A stretch of 51,435 nt of DNA from Bacteroidota bacterium (lineage in GTDB: Bacteria; Bacteroidota; Bacteroidia; Bacteroidales; VadinHA17), in assembly GCA_030618105.1 (NCBI GenBank), contig JAUXED010000005.1:1-51435 (forward strand), written 5' to 3'. Made by a program: the position numbers and the translations under genes. The notes below the pieces were generated by a model, which searched no databases, had not been told where the DNA came from, and saw nothing but the letters and a program-made list of their open reading frames with translations. Shown piece after piece: positions 1 to 7,785 of this stretch; within the stretch, counting starts at the first letter, position 1, and every line of letters starts with the position of its first letter.

Positions 1-1
1 T

Positions 2-1408
2 ACAATAAGCTCGCCCGGAAGCTCTGTCCCGGTGCCGGTAGATCTGACCAATGATAATATAAACGTTTCTGTATCTACCTCCGATTTAACTATTGTTAGA
101 GGGCTGGCTTATTTACCTGAGCAGTTGTTCTTATCTGTTGTTGATACTATTCAGTTTAACCTTGACAATGATGTAGAGATAACCTTTTTAGAACTCAATA
201 CAGCAAATATTGATTACACTCTGGAATCTCATTTAACTGAGAATATAGAGGTTGTTATAACACTTCCTGCTTCACTGTCAGGAACTGATACAACACGGTT
301 TACGATTCCTTTAGGGGCAAGTGGCACACAAACAGGTCAGCTTTCAATGAATAACACTGTTAATGATTTTTCTATAGACCCCGCACAACCCTATAATTCC
401 ATCCTGTTTGATTATGGGTTGTCTATTAAACCTTCCGGAGGAGGGATGGTGAATTTTGATCTTACCGATTCGGTTAATCTAGCTTATAAGATAAATAATA
501 TTGATTTCTCGTATGTTGAGGGTTATTTTGGGCAACATAATTTTGATGTTGATGAAGATACAATTGACCTGGAGCTTGAAGAAATAGAAGATCATATTTC
601 CGGCACTTTTACATTTACCAATCCAATAGTTAATATTAATTACTCTAATTCAGTAGGAGTCCCTGTTTCGTTTGGTCTTAATCTTATTGGCAGCAACGGT
701 GCAGGGGATATACAAGCCCTTAATGCTGATACCATGCATTTTGAATATCCAACTGACCGGGATAACAGTCCGGTTACTTCAACAGTATCATTCAACAAAG
801 ATAATACGGATATTGTCGAGCTTATTGAAATGAGACCCAGCAAGATCACCTATTCAGGAGGAGCAACGGTGAACCCGACTGGAAAGTTGGGATGGGATAA
901 TTTTGTTACCGGCGAGAGCAGTGTCGTTGCCGGTTTGGAAGTAGAAATACCATTTGAATTTAGGGCAAACCTTTCGCTTCAGGATACACTGGAGAATCCT
1001 TTGAAGCTGGAAGATAGCCAGGAAGATGAAGATTTCGGGATTGATAATGTTGAGAGCGCAAGTCTCCATTTTCTCATAAATAATGGCTTTCCGGTGGAAA
1101 TAGGGTTTAATATCCAGTTGTATGATTCTACTGCAGATCAGGTGCTGGCTACATTAGATGTGCCTGTATTGTTTCCTGCAGCACCTGTTGATGCAAACGG
1201 AATTGTAACTGAACCAACAGAAGATACAACATCAATTGTTATAACCAGTGAATTCCTGGAAAATCTTGAAATAGCAGACGAACTTATTGTTACAGGTTCA
1301 TTAAATACTACTAATAGTGGAGCAGTAAAAATACTTACAACTTATACTATTGACTTTAAATTAGGAGTAAGTACAAAGGTGTCATATGAGTTTGACTTTG
1401 GAGAATAA
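2..1408 (+). CDS. Beta-rich hypothetical protein, 5' end cut by window edge
   Basis: The reading frame is open through the left edge; the first in-window start-like codon is a GTG at 32, but codons before it remain open, so this is the C-terminal part (at least 458 residues) of a longer protein. The visible part is acidic, threonine- and asparagine-rich and predicted mostly beta-strand, with repeated blocks of the form 'SVxFxxDNTDI' and 'IxISxxFLENLxIADELIVTG', as in secreted or surface proteins of Bacteroidetes. No catalytic motif or family signature is recognised. It precedes a DUF5723 outer-membrane-type protein in the same direction, which suggests an envelope role; that is inference. It ends a few bases before an AT-rich repeat. 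Confidence 0.6.
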   Translation, partial: TISSPGSSVPVPVDLTNDNINVSVSTSDLTIVRGLAYLPEQLFLSVVDTIQFNLDNDVEITFLELNTANIDYTLESHLTENIEVVITLPASLSGTDTTRFTIPLGASGTQTGQLSMNNTVNDFSIDPAQPYNSILFDYGLSIKPSGGGMVNFDLTDSVNLAYKINNIDFSYVEGYFGQHNFDVDEDTIDLELEEIEDHISGTFTFTNPIVNINYSNSVGVPVSFGLNLIGSNGAGDIQALNADTMHFEYPTDRDNSPVTSTVSFNKDNTDIVELIEMRPSKITYSGGATVNPTGKLGWDNFVTGESSVVAGLEVEIPFEFRANLSLQDTLENPLKLEDSQEDEDFGIDNVESASLHFLINNGFPVEIGFNIQLYDSTADQVLATLDVPVLFPAAPVDANGIVTEPTEDTTSIVITSEFLENLEIADELIVTGSLNTTNSGAVKILTTYTIDFKLGVSTKVSYEFDFGE

Positions 1409-1410
1409 AA

Positions 1411-1442
1411 TAAATTAAAAATTACAAATTAAAAATTAAAAA
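1411..1442 (+). repeat. AT-rich short repeat (AAATTAAAAATT type)
   Basis: Tandem copies of an AAATTAAAAATT-like unit begin 2 nt after the stop codon at 1406-1408. Similar units occur before yraN (46935-46962) and over the DUF89 stop (7709-7736). Confidence 0.7.
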
Positions 1443-1450
1443 GTGAAGAT

Positions 1451-1506
1451 GAGGAAATGAGGAAATGAGGAAATGAGATGATGAGGTGATGAGGTGATGA
1501 GGAGAA
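1451..1506 (+). repeat. 8-nt tandem repeat GAGGAAAT/GAGGTGAT, 7 units
   Basis: Seven consecutive 8-nt units: GAGGAAAT three times, GAGATGAT, GAGGTGAT twice, GAGGAGAA. It lies between two plus-strand genes in the sense of the upstream gene. The same family recurs at 3118, 6728, 26873, 40440 and 51321. Confidence 0.9.
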
Positions 1507-1552
1507 GAAAGAAGAAGTCATTGAAGAAGTTAAAAGGTAAAATAAATATAGT

Positions 1553-3052
1553 ATGATAATGAAAAGATCAGTTTTTTTTAGTTTTATTCTCTTTGGAATG
1601 TTAGTGATTCCCTTTACCCTGGAAGCACAGGAGAACCAAACCCTTTATTACATGGGTCTCCCACAATCAAGACTTATGAATCCTGCATTACAAAGCAGTT
1701 GCGGTTTTTACCTGGGGCTCCCGGGAGTTTCATCCGTTTATTTTAATTATTCAAACAATGGTTTCAGTCCTGATGATTTTATTTTTAAAGGAACCGGTGA
1801 GTATGCCGATTCACTTATCACTATTCTTCATCCCAGTTATGATATTGATGATTTTCTTGATAAGTTCCCCGAGAGATTATATATTTCACCTGAAGCTCAT
1901 GTTCAGTTGTTTGCTCTTGGGTTCAGGAGTGGAGACACCTATTTCACTTTTGATATTACTGAAAAAGCAAATTTTTTCCTCTCCTTACCAAAAGATTTTA
2001 TGACACTTGCTTTTCATGGAAACAGTGCCTTTATTGGGGGCACCGCTGATTTTTCGGATATCACATTTGATATGACTGAATACAGGCAATATGGAATGAG
2101 CCTTTCAAAGAAAATCAACAAAAATTTAAGCTTCGGTGCAAAAGGCAAACTGTTATTCGGAAAAGCTAACCTTTCTGTAAAAAATACAGACCTTGGAATA
2201 ACTATTGATGAAGAAAATACTTTTGTCCATACATTGCATTCTGATATCAGTCTTAATGTGTCTGCCCCGATTACAGTTACCACAGACTCTGCCGGGTTTA
2301 TTGAAGATCTTGATATAAAGGAGGATATGGATACAGATGAAGGAATTATCGATTTTATTTTGAATACGGGAAACATGGGGTTTGCAGTTGATCTGGGAGC
2401 TGTTTATAACATTGCGGATTATTTCACACTATCGGCAAGTATAGTGGATTTAGGGTATATTAACTGGAAACAGAATGTTTACAATTTTGTTTCGAAAGGG
2501 ACATATAATTTTGAAGGAATTGATACCTCACCGGAATTTGATGTAAATGATAACAGTGATCTTGGTGATGTGGCTGAAGCAATGCTGGACAGTATTGCTG
2601 ATATATTTAAACCTCTGTCGCAAGAAGAAGCTTATATAACTATGCTTCCAACCAAGATATATCTTGGGGGAACATTCAATGTGAGTGAAAAATTAAATCT
2701 CGGCTTACTATCAAAATCGCAGATATATAAGGGAAAGATACAACAGGCTCTAACAGTTTCGGCGAATACTAATCTTGGCAATGCATTGATGACCAGTGTA
2801 AGTTATACCATGTCTAATAATAGTTATAACAACCTGGGTGTAGGGCTTAGTTTTCGCGGAGGTCCTTTCCAGTTTTATTTTGTTTCCGACCACATCCCTG
2901 TTACTTTCAATAAGATTCAGTTCGAAGATAACGGTGATGTTACATCATTTCCGTTCCCAACAAATCTAAAGAGGATCAATATCCGGTTTGGATTGAATTT
3001 TGTTTTCGGATGTAATCCTAAACGGTTTAAGGATAAGCCATTGGTGTTGTGA
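1553..3052 (+). CDS. DUF5723 family outer-membrane-type protein
   Basis: The 499-residue product has an N-terminal signal peptide (residues 3-25, hydrophobic core then an 'EAQ' cleavage-like site) followed by alternating beta-strand segments and a C-terminus rich in aromatic strands ending in 'FGLNFVFG'. Early residues 'MGLPQSRLMNPALQ' match the Bacteroidetes DUF5723 family, whose members look like porin-like beta-barrels. A substrate cannot be inferred. Two ATGs (1553 and 1559) are possible; either keeps the signal peptide. It lies 144 nt after the previous gene, a gap filled with tandem repeats. Confidence 0.75.
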   Translation: MIMKRSVFFSFILFGMLVIPFTLEAQENQTLYYMGLPQSRLMNPALQSSCGFYLGLPGVSSVYFNYSNNGFSPDDFIFKGTGEYADSLITILHPSYDIDDFLDKFPERLYISPEAHVQLFALGFRSGDTYFTFDITEKANFFLSLPKDFMTLAFHGNSAFIGGTADFSDITFDMTEYRQYGMSLSKKINKNLSFGAKGKLLFGKANLSVKNTDLGITIDEENTFVHTLHSDISLNVSAPITVTTDSAGFIEDLDIKEDMDTDEGIIDFILNTGNMGFAVDLGAVYNIADYFTLSASIVDLGYINWKQNVYNFVSKGTYNFEGIDTSPEFDVNDNSDLGDVAEAMLDSIADIFKPLSQEEAYITMLPTKIYLGGTFNVSEKLNLGLLSKSQIYKGKIQQALTVSANTNLGNALMTSVSYTMSNNSYNNLGVGLSFRGGPFQFYFVSDHIPVTFNKIQFEDNGDVTSFPFPTNLKRINIRFGLNFVFGCNPKRFKDKPLVL

Positions 3053-3061
3053 AGAGAAAAG

Positions 3062-3095
3062 AAAAGTTGAAAGTTAAAAGTTATAAAGTTGAAAG
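3062..3095 (+). repeat. AAAGTTGAAAGTT-type tandem repeat
   Basis: Four to five imperfect 7- to 8-nt units of the form AAGTTGA/AAGTTAA lie 9 nt after the DUF5723 stop codon, in the sense of that gene. The same unit occurs directly at the stops of the Gfo/Idh gene (40510-40530) and metG (44681-44701). Confidence 0.8.
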
Positions 3096-3117
3096 GAAAG
3101 AAAGAAGAGAAGACGAA

Positions 3118-3131
3118 GTGATGAGGTGATG
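3118..3131 (+). repeat. Short GTGATGAG repeat
   Basis: Under two copies of the TGATGAGG octamer; listed because it belongs to the family at 1451, 26873 and 51321 and follows a gene in the same sense. Confidence 0.6.
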
Positions 3132-3138
3132 TAGTAAG

Positions 3139-3166
3139 AAGGCAAAAGGCAGAAGGCGGAAGGCAG
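3139..3166 (+). repeat. 7-nt tandem repeat AAGGCAG, 4 units
   Basis: Units AAGGCAA, AAGGCAG, AAGGCGG, AAGGCAG in tandem. A shorter sense-oriented version follows the hldE-type gene on the other strand (28487-28503). Confidence 0.8.
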
Positions 3167-3222
3167 CGCGAACCGCAGCCTCATCAACAAATCAACATTC
3201 CCAGGGAACAAAAATATTTCTG

Positions 3223-3230
3223 TAACTTTG
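3223..3230 (+). promoter_or_regulatory. Putative -7 element TAACTTTG
   Basis: An exact TAnnTTTG site lies 22 nt before the ATG at 3253. No TTG is found at the expected -33 spacing, so the call rests on the -7 element alone. Confidence 0.4.
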
Positions 3231-3252
3231 CGGGATAATTAGCACAAAAGAA

Positions 3253-3495
3253 ATGATAATAGGTTTATTAAGGACCATATTAATAATAATTGTTTTCTAT
3301 TTAGTGGTGAAATTGCTTACAAGGCTTTTATTCCCACCATCAAGAAATAATTCCACCATGAATAACCGGAATAATAAGCCGAAAAAGAAAGAAGGTGATA
3401 TAACCATTCATTTTGATAAACGAACGGATAAGAAAATGTTCGGCAAAGACTCCGGAGAGTATGTTGACTACGAAGATGTAGACAAAGACGAGTAA
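3253..3495 (+). CDS. DUF4834 family small membrane protein
   Basis: The 80-residue protein has one N-terminal hydrophobic helix (residues 2-28, rich in Ile, Leu and Val), a basic stretch (residues 30-48, Arg/Asn/Lys) and an acidic tail ending 'YVDYEDVDKDE'. This layout matches the Bacteroidetes DUF4834 family. It is probably anchored in the inner membrane with the charged tail in the cytoplasm. Function is unknown. An own promoter is likely (TAACTTTG at 3223), and a gap of over 200 nt separates it from the next gene. Confidence 0.7.
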   Translation: MIIGLLRTILIIIVFYLVVKLLTRLLFPPSRNNSTMNNRNNKPKKKEGDITIHFDKRTDKKMFGKDSGEYVDYEDVDKDE

Positions 3496-3674
3496 AGAAA
3501 AATTCTTTTAAAACAACAGCCCCTTAAACTCCTTCGCGTTCCGTTTCGGGTGCCTATGCTAAAGTTTCAGCGACAGCATGCGGACGAGACCTCCTTCGCA
3601 TTTGCTACGGAGGACAAGCAGGAAGTGGTTAATACTATTTATTAAATAAATTTAAATATTGCACATATGTTCAT
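3496..3674. other. GC-richer intergenic segment without tandem repeats
   Basis: The stretch 3524-3626 is clearly GC-richer than its surroundings, contains two CTCCTTCGC copies (3530 and 3590 areas) and CCTCC...GGAGG that can pair across about 14 nt. No ORF with coding character is visible. It is different in style from the other gaps and may be a dispersed intergenic repeat or a structured RNA; I cannot tell. Confidence 0.4.
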
Positions 3675-3682
3675 TATCTTTG
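3675..3682 (+). promoter_or_regulatory. Putative -7 element TATCTTTG before the metal island
   Basis: An exact TAnnTTTG match lies 52 nt before the start at 3734. A TTG at 3659 is only 13 nt upstream, shorter than the usual spacing. It could drive the zinc-ribbon/NifX/MinD genes. Confidence 0.4.
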
Positions 3683-3733
3683 TGGTGTTATACAGAAAAG
3701 GAAATAGAAACCAAAAAAATGGAGGAAATAAAA

Positions 3734-4009
3734 ATGAATAATTCAGGAAGAAACAGAACTGCCGGAGGAGGTGGTGGACGTGGACAAGGCGGACAAGGCA
3801 GAGGCTTGGGTCAAAGTGGACAGGGCAGAGGTTTAGGACAAGGCGGAGGACGCGGTCGTAATAAAGGTGGAGCGTTTGGTATAGGAGGTTATTGCGTTTG
3901 TGCAAAATGCGGGGCAAAAGTACCACATCGGCAGGGTGAAAAATGTACAACATTAAAATGCCCGGAATGTGGAAAAACAATGATAAGAGAAGAATTGTTA
4001 AAGAAATAG
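3734..4009 (+). CDS. Glycine-rich zinc-ribbon protein
   Basis: The product is about 91 residues. Residues 5-45 form a Gly/Arg/Gln-rich low-complexity tail with GQGRGLGQ-like repeats; residues 50-90 hold a zinc ribbon with two CxxC pairs ('CAKCGAK' and 'CPECGKTM'), followed by basic 'REELLKK'. The start at 3734 is chosen because GGAGG at 3721-3725 sits 8 nt before it; an ATG at 3719 would contain that motif. It lies 21 nt before a NifX-family gene and two MinD/ferredoxin ATPase genes, so it probably belongs to the same metal or Fe-S system. Nucleic-acid binding through the RG-rich tail is an alternative. Confidence 0.65.
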   Translation: MNNSGRNRTAGGGGGRGQGGQGRGLGQSGQGRGLGQGGGRGRNKGGAFGIGGYCVCAKCGAKVPHRQGEKCTTLKCPECGKTMIREELLKK

Positions 4010-4030
4010 TAACAATAAATAAATAAAAAA

Positions 4031-4369
4031 ATGAGAAAACTATTTGCTGTGCCAACAATTGACGGTAAATTATGTCAGCATTTTGGCCATTGTGAGAAAT
4101 TTGCAATTGTGGAAACACAAGAGAATAAAGTTGTAGGTGAAGAATATATTGCTCCGCCAGTACATCAACCCGGAATTTACCCTAAGTTTCTTGCCGATCA
4201 TGGCGTTGAAGTAATTATTTCCGGAGGAATGGGTCAGAAAGCACAAGATCTTTTTGCCCAGAACAGTATAGAGGTTTGTGTTGGTGTGAATTCTGATTCA
4301 CCACGGCAACTTGTAAAGCAATACCTGGAAGATCAACTTGAAACCGGTCAGAATCTTTGTGATCATTAA
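4031..4369 (+). CDS. NifB/NifX-family metal-cluster-binding protein
   Basis: The 112-residue protein carries the dinitrogenase iron-molybdenum cofactor domain: 'HFGHCEKF' (residues 16-23), a central 'PGIYPKFL', and 'ISGGMGQKAQDLF' (residues 63-75), ending in 'CDH'. Family members bind Mo-Fe-S, Fe-S or Mo-Cu clusters; no nif structural genes are present here, so this is not a nitrogen-fixation locus. The next gene, a MinD-type ATPase with a ferredoxin insert, starts 6 nt downstream, so co-translation is likely. This NifX plus MinD pairing is the hallmark of ORP-like systems. Confidence 0.85.
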   Translation: MRKLFAVPTIDGKLCQHFGHCEKFAIVETQENKVVGEEYIAPPVHQPGIYPKFLADHGVEVIISGGMGQKAQDLFAQNSIEVCVGVNSDSPRQLVKQYLEDQLETGQNLCDH

Positions 4370-4375
4370 TAAGCA

Positions 4376-5239
4376 ATGAAGATAGCAATTGCAAGCGGAA
4401 AGGGCGGAACAGGAAAAACAACCCTCTCAACAAACCTGGCTGGTTATTTTGCGGAAAAAGGAGAAATGATTTTGGCGGATTTAGATGTCGAAGAGCCTAA
4501 TTCAGGGCTGTTCATTAAAGGTGAATCTGTTTACAAAGAGGATAAATATAAAATGATCCCCGAATGGGAACAGGAGAAATGTACTCTTTGTGGATTATGT
4601 CAGGATGTGTGTAATTTCCATGCAGTGATTCAATTGGTGGATCAGATCATGGTTTTTCCCGAGTTATGCCATAGTTGTTACGCTTGTTCGGAATTATGTC
4701 CTACCGATGCCCTGCCTATGGTTCCGAAAAAAATGGGCGAGTTGAACCATTTTCGAAAGGATAATTTAACTTTCGTGGAAAGCCGCCTTGATATAGGCCA
4801 GGAACAGGCAGTGCCATTAATCTCTCAAACAAACGAATATATTGATAAGCATTTCCCCAAAGAGGCTATAAAATTATACGATTCGCCTCCGGGAACATCA
4901 TGCCCGGTAATTGAAGCCGTAAAAAATGCCGATTTTGTTATTCTTGTTACCGAACCAACACCTTTCGGATTACATGATCTGAAACTGGCAGTTGATACTT
5001 TAAAGGAACTGAAAATAAAATTTGGTGTTGTTGTAAATCGTCATGGTATTGGGAATGATGATGTAGTGAACTATTGCCAAAAAGAAAACATTGATTTAAT
5101 AGCAAAAATTCCGAATAGCCGCCGTATAGCTGAATTATATTCACGCGGCGAATTAATTTATCAGAAAATTCCGGAAGTAAAACATCAATTTGAAAATATT
5201 GAGAGGTATATTTTTGCAATTAATAAGAAAGGCGCCTGA
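4376..5239 (+). CDS. MinD-superfamily ATPase with inserted ferredoxin domain (first)
   Basis: The protein has 287 residues. A deviant Walker A motif 'GKGGTGKTT' is at residues 8-16, followed by 'DLDVEEPN' at 35-42. A two-cluster ferredoxin insert has Cys69/72/75/79 and Cys98/101/104/108. The MinD core resumes with 'DSPPGTSCPV' and 'VTEPTPFGLHDLK'. Such proteins couple ATP hydrolysis to handling of Fe-S or heterometal clusters in anaerobes. It pairs with a second copy 46 nt downstream, and the two probably form a heterodimer, as proposed for the ORP ATPases of Desulfovibrio; the pairing here is inference from adjacency. Confidence 0.88.
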   Translation: MKIAIASGKGGTGKTTLSTNLAGYFAEKGEMILADLDVEEPNSGLFIKGESVYKEDKYKMIPEWEQEKCTLCGLCQDVCNFHAVIQLVDQIMVFPELCHSCYACSELCPTDALPMVPKKMGELNHFRKDNLTFVESRLDIGQEQAVPLISQTNEYIDKHFPKEAIKLYDSPPGTSCPVIEAVKNADFVILVTEPTPFGLHDLKLAVDTLKELKIKFGVVVNRHGIGNDDVVNYCQKENIDLIAKIPNSRRIAELYSRGELIYQKIPEVKHQFENIERYIFAINKKGA

Positions 5240-5285
5240 TGAAACCCTCATCCTTAAGTAGGTTAATAAATATAGCTTTATCCAC

Positions 5286-6176
5286 ATGAAAGAAATTGTT
5301 GTTATTTCAGGGAAAGGGGGCACAGGGAAAACTTCCATTACTGCATCATTTGCGTATCTGGGGGGAAAGGATGTAGTTGTTGCAGACTGTGATGTAGATG
5401 CGGCAGATATGCACCTGCTTATGCAGCCGGATTTTGCAAAATCTGAAGATTTTTTTAGTGGCGAAATTGCTGTGATTGATCAGGATAAATGTACTAAATG
5501 TGGAAAATGTGCTGATGTTTGCCGTTTTAATGCAATTCCGGTTATTAACGATCAATATGTTGTTCAACCATTGGACTGTGAAGGATGTGGATATTGTTCG
5601 AGGGTTTGTCCTGAAGATGCTATAACAAATGAGAGTCAGAATGTGGGCAATTGGTATATTTCAAATACAAAAGCTGGAAACACCATGGTACATGCCAGAC
5701 TTGGTATTGGGGCAGATAACTCGGGTAAACTTGTTGCAAAAGTAAAGAATGAGGCAAAACAGATTGCAAAAGAAAACAATAAAAATTATATAATTATTGA
5801 TGGTTCTCCCGGTATAGGATGTCCTGTAATATCATCACTCTCCGGTGCCGGTTTTGTTGTCCTGGTAACAGAACCTACAGTAGCAGGCTTGCACGATTTA
5901 AAACGGGTTTATAAGCTGGTAAAACAATTCAATATTGAAACAGGTTGTATTATAAATAAATCTGATCTTAACCTAAAGGTATCCAATGAAATAGAAGGTT
6001 TTTTAAAGGAAGAAGATATTATTCATATTTCCAGTCTGCCTTACGATGAAACTTTCACAACTGCTATGACCTTAGGACAAACAATTGTTGAATATGGTGA
6101 GAGTAATTTAAAAGAAATTATAAAAGAGAGTTGGGAGAAAGTGATCCAAATAGTAGGGAAGAAAAGTAAAAAGTAA
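5286..6176 (+). CDS. MinD-superfamily ATPase with inserted ferredoxin domain (second)
   Basis: A 296-residue paralogue of the preceding gene. Walker A 'GKGGTGKTS' is at residues 9-17 and 'DCDVDAADMHLL' follows at about 35. The insert carries 'CTKCGKCADVC' and 'CEGCGYCSRVCP', two complete CxxCxxCxxxC sets. The core closes with 'DGSPGIGCPV' and 'VTEPTVAGLHDLK'. Divergence from copy one is high, so this is an old duplication rather than a recent one. The last codons (encoding KKSKK) are already part of a 7-nt AAAAGTA repeat that runs through the stop codon at 6174-6176. Confidence 0.88.
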   Translation: MKEIVVISGKGGTGKTSITASFAYLGGKDVVVADCDVDAADMHLLMQPDFAKSEDFFSGEIAVIDQDKCTKCGKCADVCRFNAIPVINDQYVVQPLDCEGCGYCSRVCPEDAITNESQNVGNWYISNTKAGNTMVHARLGIGADNSGKLVAKVKNEAKQIAKENNKNYIIIDGSPGIGCPVISSLSGAGFVVLVTEPTVAGLHDLKRVYKLVKQFNIETGCIINKSDLNLKVSNEIEGFLKEEDIIHISSLPYDETFTTAMTLGQTIVEYGESNLKEIIKESWEKVIQIVGKKSKK

Positions 6177-6182
6177 AAAGTA
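6162..6182 (+). repeat. 7-nt tandem repeat AAAAGTA, 3 units across a stop codon
   Basis: Three perfect AAAAGTA units (6162-6168, 6169-6175, 6176-6182) overlap the last codons and the TAA stop (6174-6176) of the second MinD-type gene. Confidence 0.85.
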
Positions 6183-6205
6183 AAGAGGGAGTAATGAGGA
6201 GATGA

Positions 6206-6245
6206 AACGATAGAACGATGGAACGATAGAACGATGGAACGATAG
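6206..6245 (+). repeat. 8-nt tandem repeat AACGATAG/AACGATGG, 5 units
   Basis: Five units strictly alternate AACGATAG and AACGATGG, giving a 16-nt higher-order period. The same family lies after the second NifX gene (9229-9265). Both are in the sense of the upstream gene. Confidence 0.9.
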
Positions 6246-6313
6246 GACGAAGAGAGGGGAGTGACTGATAATGGTACGGCCTTCAGATAGCCGACTTTAA
6301 ACAGCAAAGTATT

Positions 6314-6700
6314 ATGAAATTAGAACATATTGCAATAACTGTTTCTAAACCTGCTGATATTAAGGATTTTTATCTTGATATTCTCGGGATGAAAGAGGTG
6401 AAAAACTTTGTTTTAAATAAGGTTCTTGCTAATAAGATTTTTAGCATAAATAAAGAAACTTCAGTTTGCCTTTTGCAAAAAGATGATATTAGTCTGGAGA
6501 TGTTTATTTTACCCGGACAAAGCAAACGCAGCTTTGAACATATCTGTCTTACAGTTAAGGACCGGGAGAAACTTGTTGAAAATTCCCTGAAACAAAATTA
6601 TGAATGTATCAGGATAGAAAGAGATTTGTTCGATCTGGTATTTATAAAAGATAAAAGCGGAAATGTTTTTGAAATTAAGGAGAGTCAGGTAAGTAGGTGA
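6314..6700 (+). CDS. VOC (glyoxalase/dioxygenase fold) protein
   Basis: The 128-residue protein starts 'MKLEHIAITVSKPADIKDFY' and has the paired beta-alpha-beta-beta-beta modules of the vicinal oxygen chelate superfamily; 'FEHICLTVKDREKLVENS' begins the second module and 'FIKDKSGNVFEIKES' closes it. His5 and His75-like residues and the terminal Glu are candidate metal ligands. The substrate is not predictable. The gene sits inside the run of plus-strand metal-related genes. Its stop codon (6698-6700) lies inside a repeat containing GTAAGTAGGTGAG. Confidence 0.75.
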   Translation: MKLEHIAITVSKPADIKDFYLDILGMKEVKNFVLNKVLANKIFSINKETSVCLLQKDDISLEMFILPGQSKRSFEHICLTVKDREKLVENSLKQNYECIRIERDLFDLVFIKDKSGNVFEIKESQVSR

Positions 6701-6716
6701 GTAAGTTGAGTAAGGA
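6689..6716 (+). repeat. GTAAGTAGGTGAGTAAG-type repeat over a stop codon
   Basis: Imperfect GTAAGT/GTGAGT/GTTGAGT units cross the TGA stop of the VOC gene. An equivalent sense-oriented element lies over the topA stop on the other strand (21831-21865). Confidence 0.75.
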
Positions 6717-6727
6717 GGAGAAGAAAT

Positions 6728-6759
6728 GAGGTAATGAGGTAATGAGGAGATGAGGTGAA
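6728..6759 (+). repeat. 8-nt tandem repeat GAGGTAAT, 4 units
   Basis: Units GAGGTAAT, GAGGTAAT, GAGGAGAT, GAGGTGAA; a member of the GATGAGG family, in the sense of the upstream VOC gene. Confidence 0.85.
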
Positions 6760-6791
6760 GAATGAAGAGTTCAAGGTTTAAATGACTTTAA

Positions 6792-6826
6792 CCCGTAACC
6801 CGTAACCCGTAACCTGTAATACGTAA
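6792..6826 (+). repeat. 7-nt tandem repeat CCCGTAA, 5 units
   Basis: Three perfect CCCGTAA units then CCTGTAA and TACGTAA. Related short copies lie after gldN (14382-14398, minus), after the hldE-type gene (28472-28481, minus) and before yraN (46866-46888, plus). Confidence 0.85.
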
Positions 6827-6864
6827 CAATTTAGAAGAATGTAGAATGAAAAAATATTAAACAT

Positions 6865-7710
6865 ATGAAAACGTTTTTAGATTGTTTGCCTTGTATGATG
6901 GATCAGGCTTTGCGTGCCGGAAGAATGGCTACTGATGATGAGCGGATAATAAAAAAACTGCTTGATACTGTCGGCGCAATGATGAAAGATATTCCGATGG
7001 AGAACACACCTCCTGAAACAGGAGAGATCATTTACCGGAAAGTAAGAGAAATAACAGGGGTAACTGACCCATACAAGGAAATTAAGAAAGCGAATATTGA
7101 GGAAGCTCTGTCTTTATATCCGGAGTTAAAAAAAAATGTTGAAGAGTCTGATAATTCACTGCTAACAGCTATTCGTATGGCTATAGCCGGGAATGTTATT
7201 GATCTGGGAGTGAATAAGAAATTTAATCTTGTTGAAGATGTGCAAAAAATCTTAAAGCAAGATTTTGCTATTCTGGATTTTGATAAATTTGAAAAACAAC
7301 TAAAGATAGCGGATTCTGTTCTTTATCTTGGAGATAATGCGGGGGAATCAGTTTTTGATAAAATTCTTATTGAAGAATTAAATAAACCGGTAACATATGT
7401 AGTAAGAGAAATACCCGTGATAAATGACGTAACAGAGGAAGATGCAATTGCATCAGGAATTAATGAGGTTGCTGAAATAATATCTTCAGGAACAACAGCC
7501 CCTGCAGTTATTTTAAGTTTATGTAATAATGAATTTATTGAGAGATTTAATAACTCAAAACTGATTATCAGTAAGGGGCAGGGGAATTACGAAGGTCTTT
7601 CAAATGTTAAACAACCAGTATTTTTTCTTTTAAAAGCAAAATGCTTTGTTATTGCCAACGAATTAAATGTAGAAGAAAACGATATTGTTTTAAAAGGGAT
7701 TAATGTGTAA
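6865..7710 (+). CDS. DUF89 family metal-dependent phosphatase
   Basis: The 281-residue protein begins 'MKTFLDCLPCMMDQALRAG', the CxxC start of type I DUF89 proteins, and has the family motifs 'LGDNAGESVFD' (residues 156-166), 'SSGTTAPAV' and 'SKGQGNYEGL' (about 235). DUF89 enzymes are Mn/Ni/Co-activated phosphatases acting on damaged or unwanted phosphometabolites. Type I members are common in anaerobes and archaea and often sit near radical SAM genes, as here (75 nt before the next gene). The natural substrate is unknown. The stop codon overlaps an AAATTAG repeat. Confidence 0.85.
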   Translation: MKTFLDCLPCMMDQALRAGRMATDDERIIKKLLDTVGAMMKDIPMENTPPETGEIIYRKVREITGVTDPYKEIKKANIEEALSLYPELKKNVEESDNSLLTAIRMAIAGNVIDLGVNKKFNLVEDVQKILKQDFAILDFDKFEKQLKIADSVLYLGDNAGESVFDKILIEELNKPVTYVVREIPVINDVTEEDAIASGINEVAEIISSGTTAPAVILSLCNNEFIERFNNSKLIISKGQGNYEGLSNVKQPVFFLLKAKCFVIANELNVEENDIVLKGINV

Positions 7711-7736
7711 ATTAGAAATTAGAAATTAGAAATTAC
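7709..7736 (+). repeat. 7-nt tandem repeat AAATTAG, 4 units
   Basis: Units AAATTAG three times and AAATTAC; the first unit uses the last two bases of the TAA stop of the DUF89 gene. Confidence 0.85.
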
Positions 7737-7760
7737 TAATTAACCAATTAACCAATTAAC
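7737..7760 (+). repeat. 8-nt tandem repeat TAACCAAT
   Basis: About 2.5 units of TAACCAAT directly follow the AAATTAG array, so two different families abut with no spacer. Confidence 0.8.
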
Positions 7761-7785
7761 ATTGAAAATCCGATAAAATAGTAAT

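Noticed and set aside
4031-6176. Nitrogen-fixation genes
   Set aside because: NifX-family domains and Fe-S ATPases are present, but nifHDK, nifB, nifE and nifN are absent; the ORP-like reading fits better.
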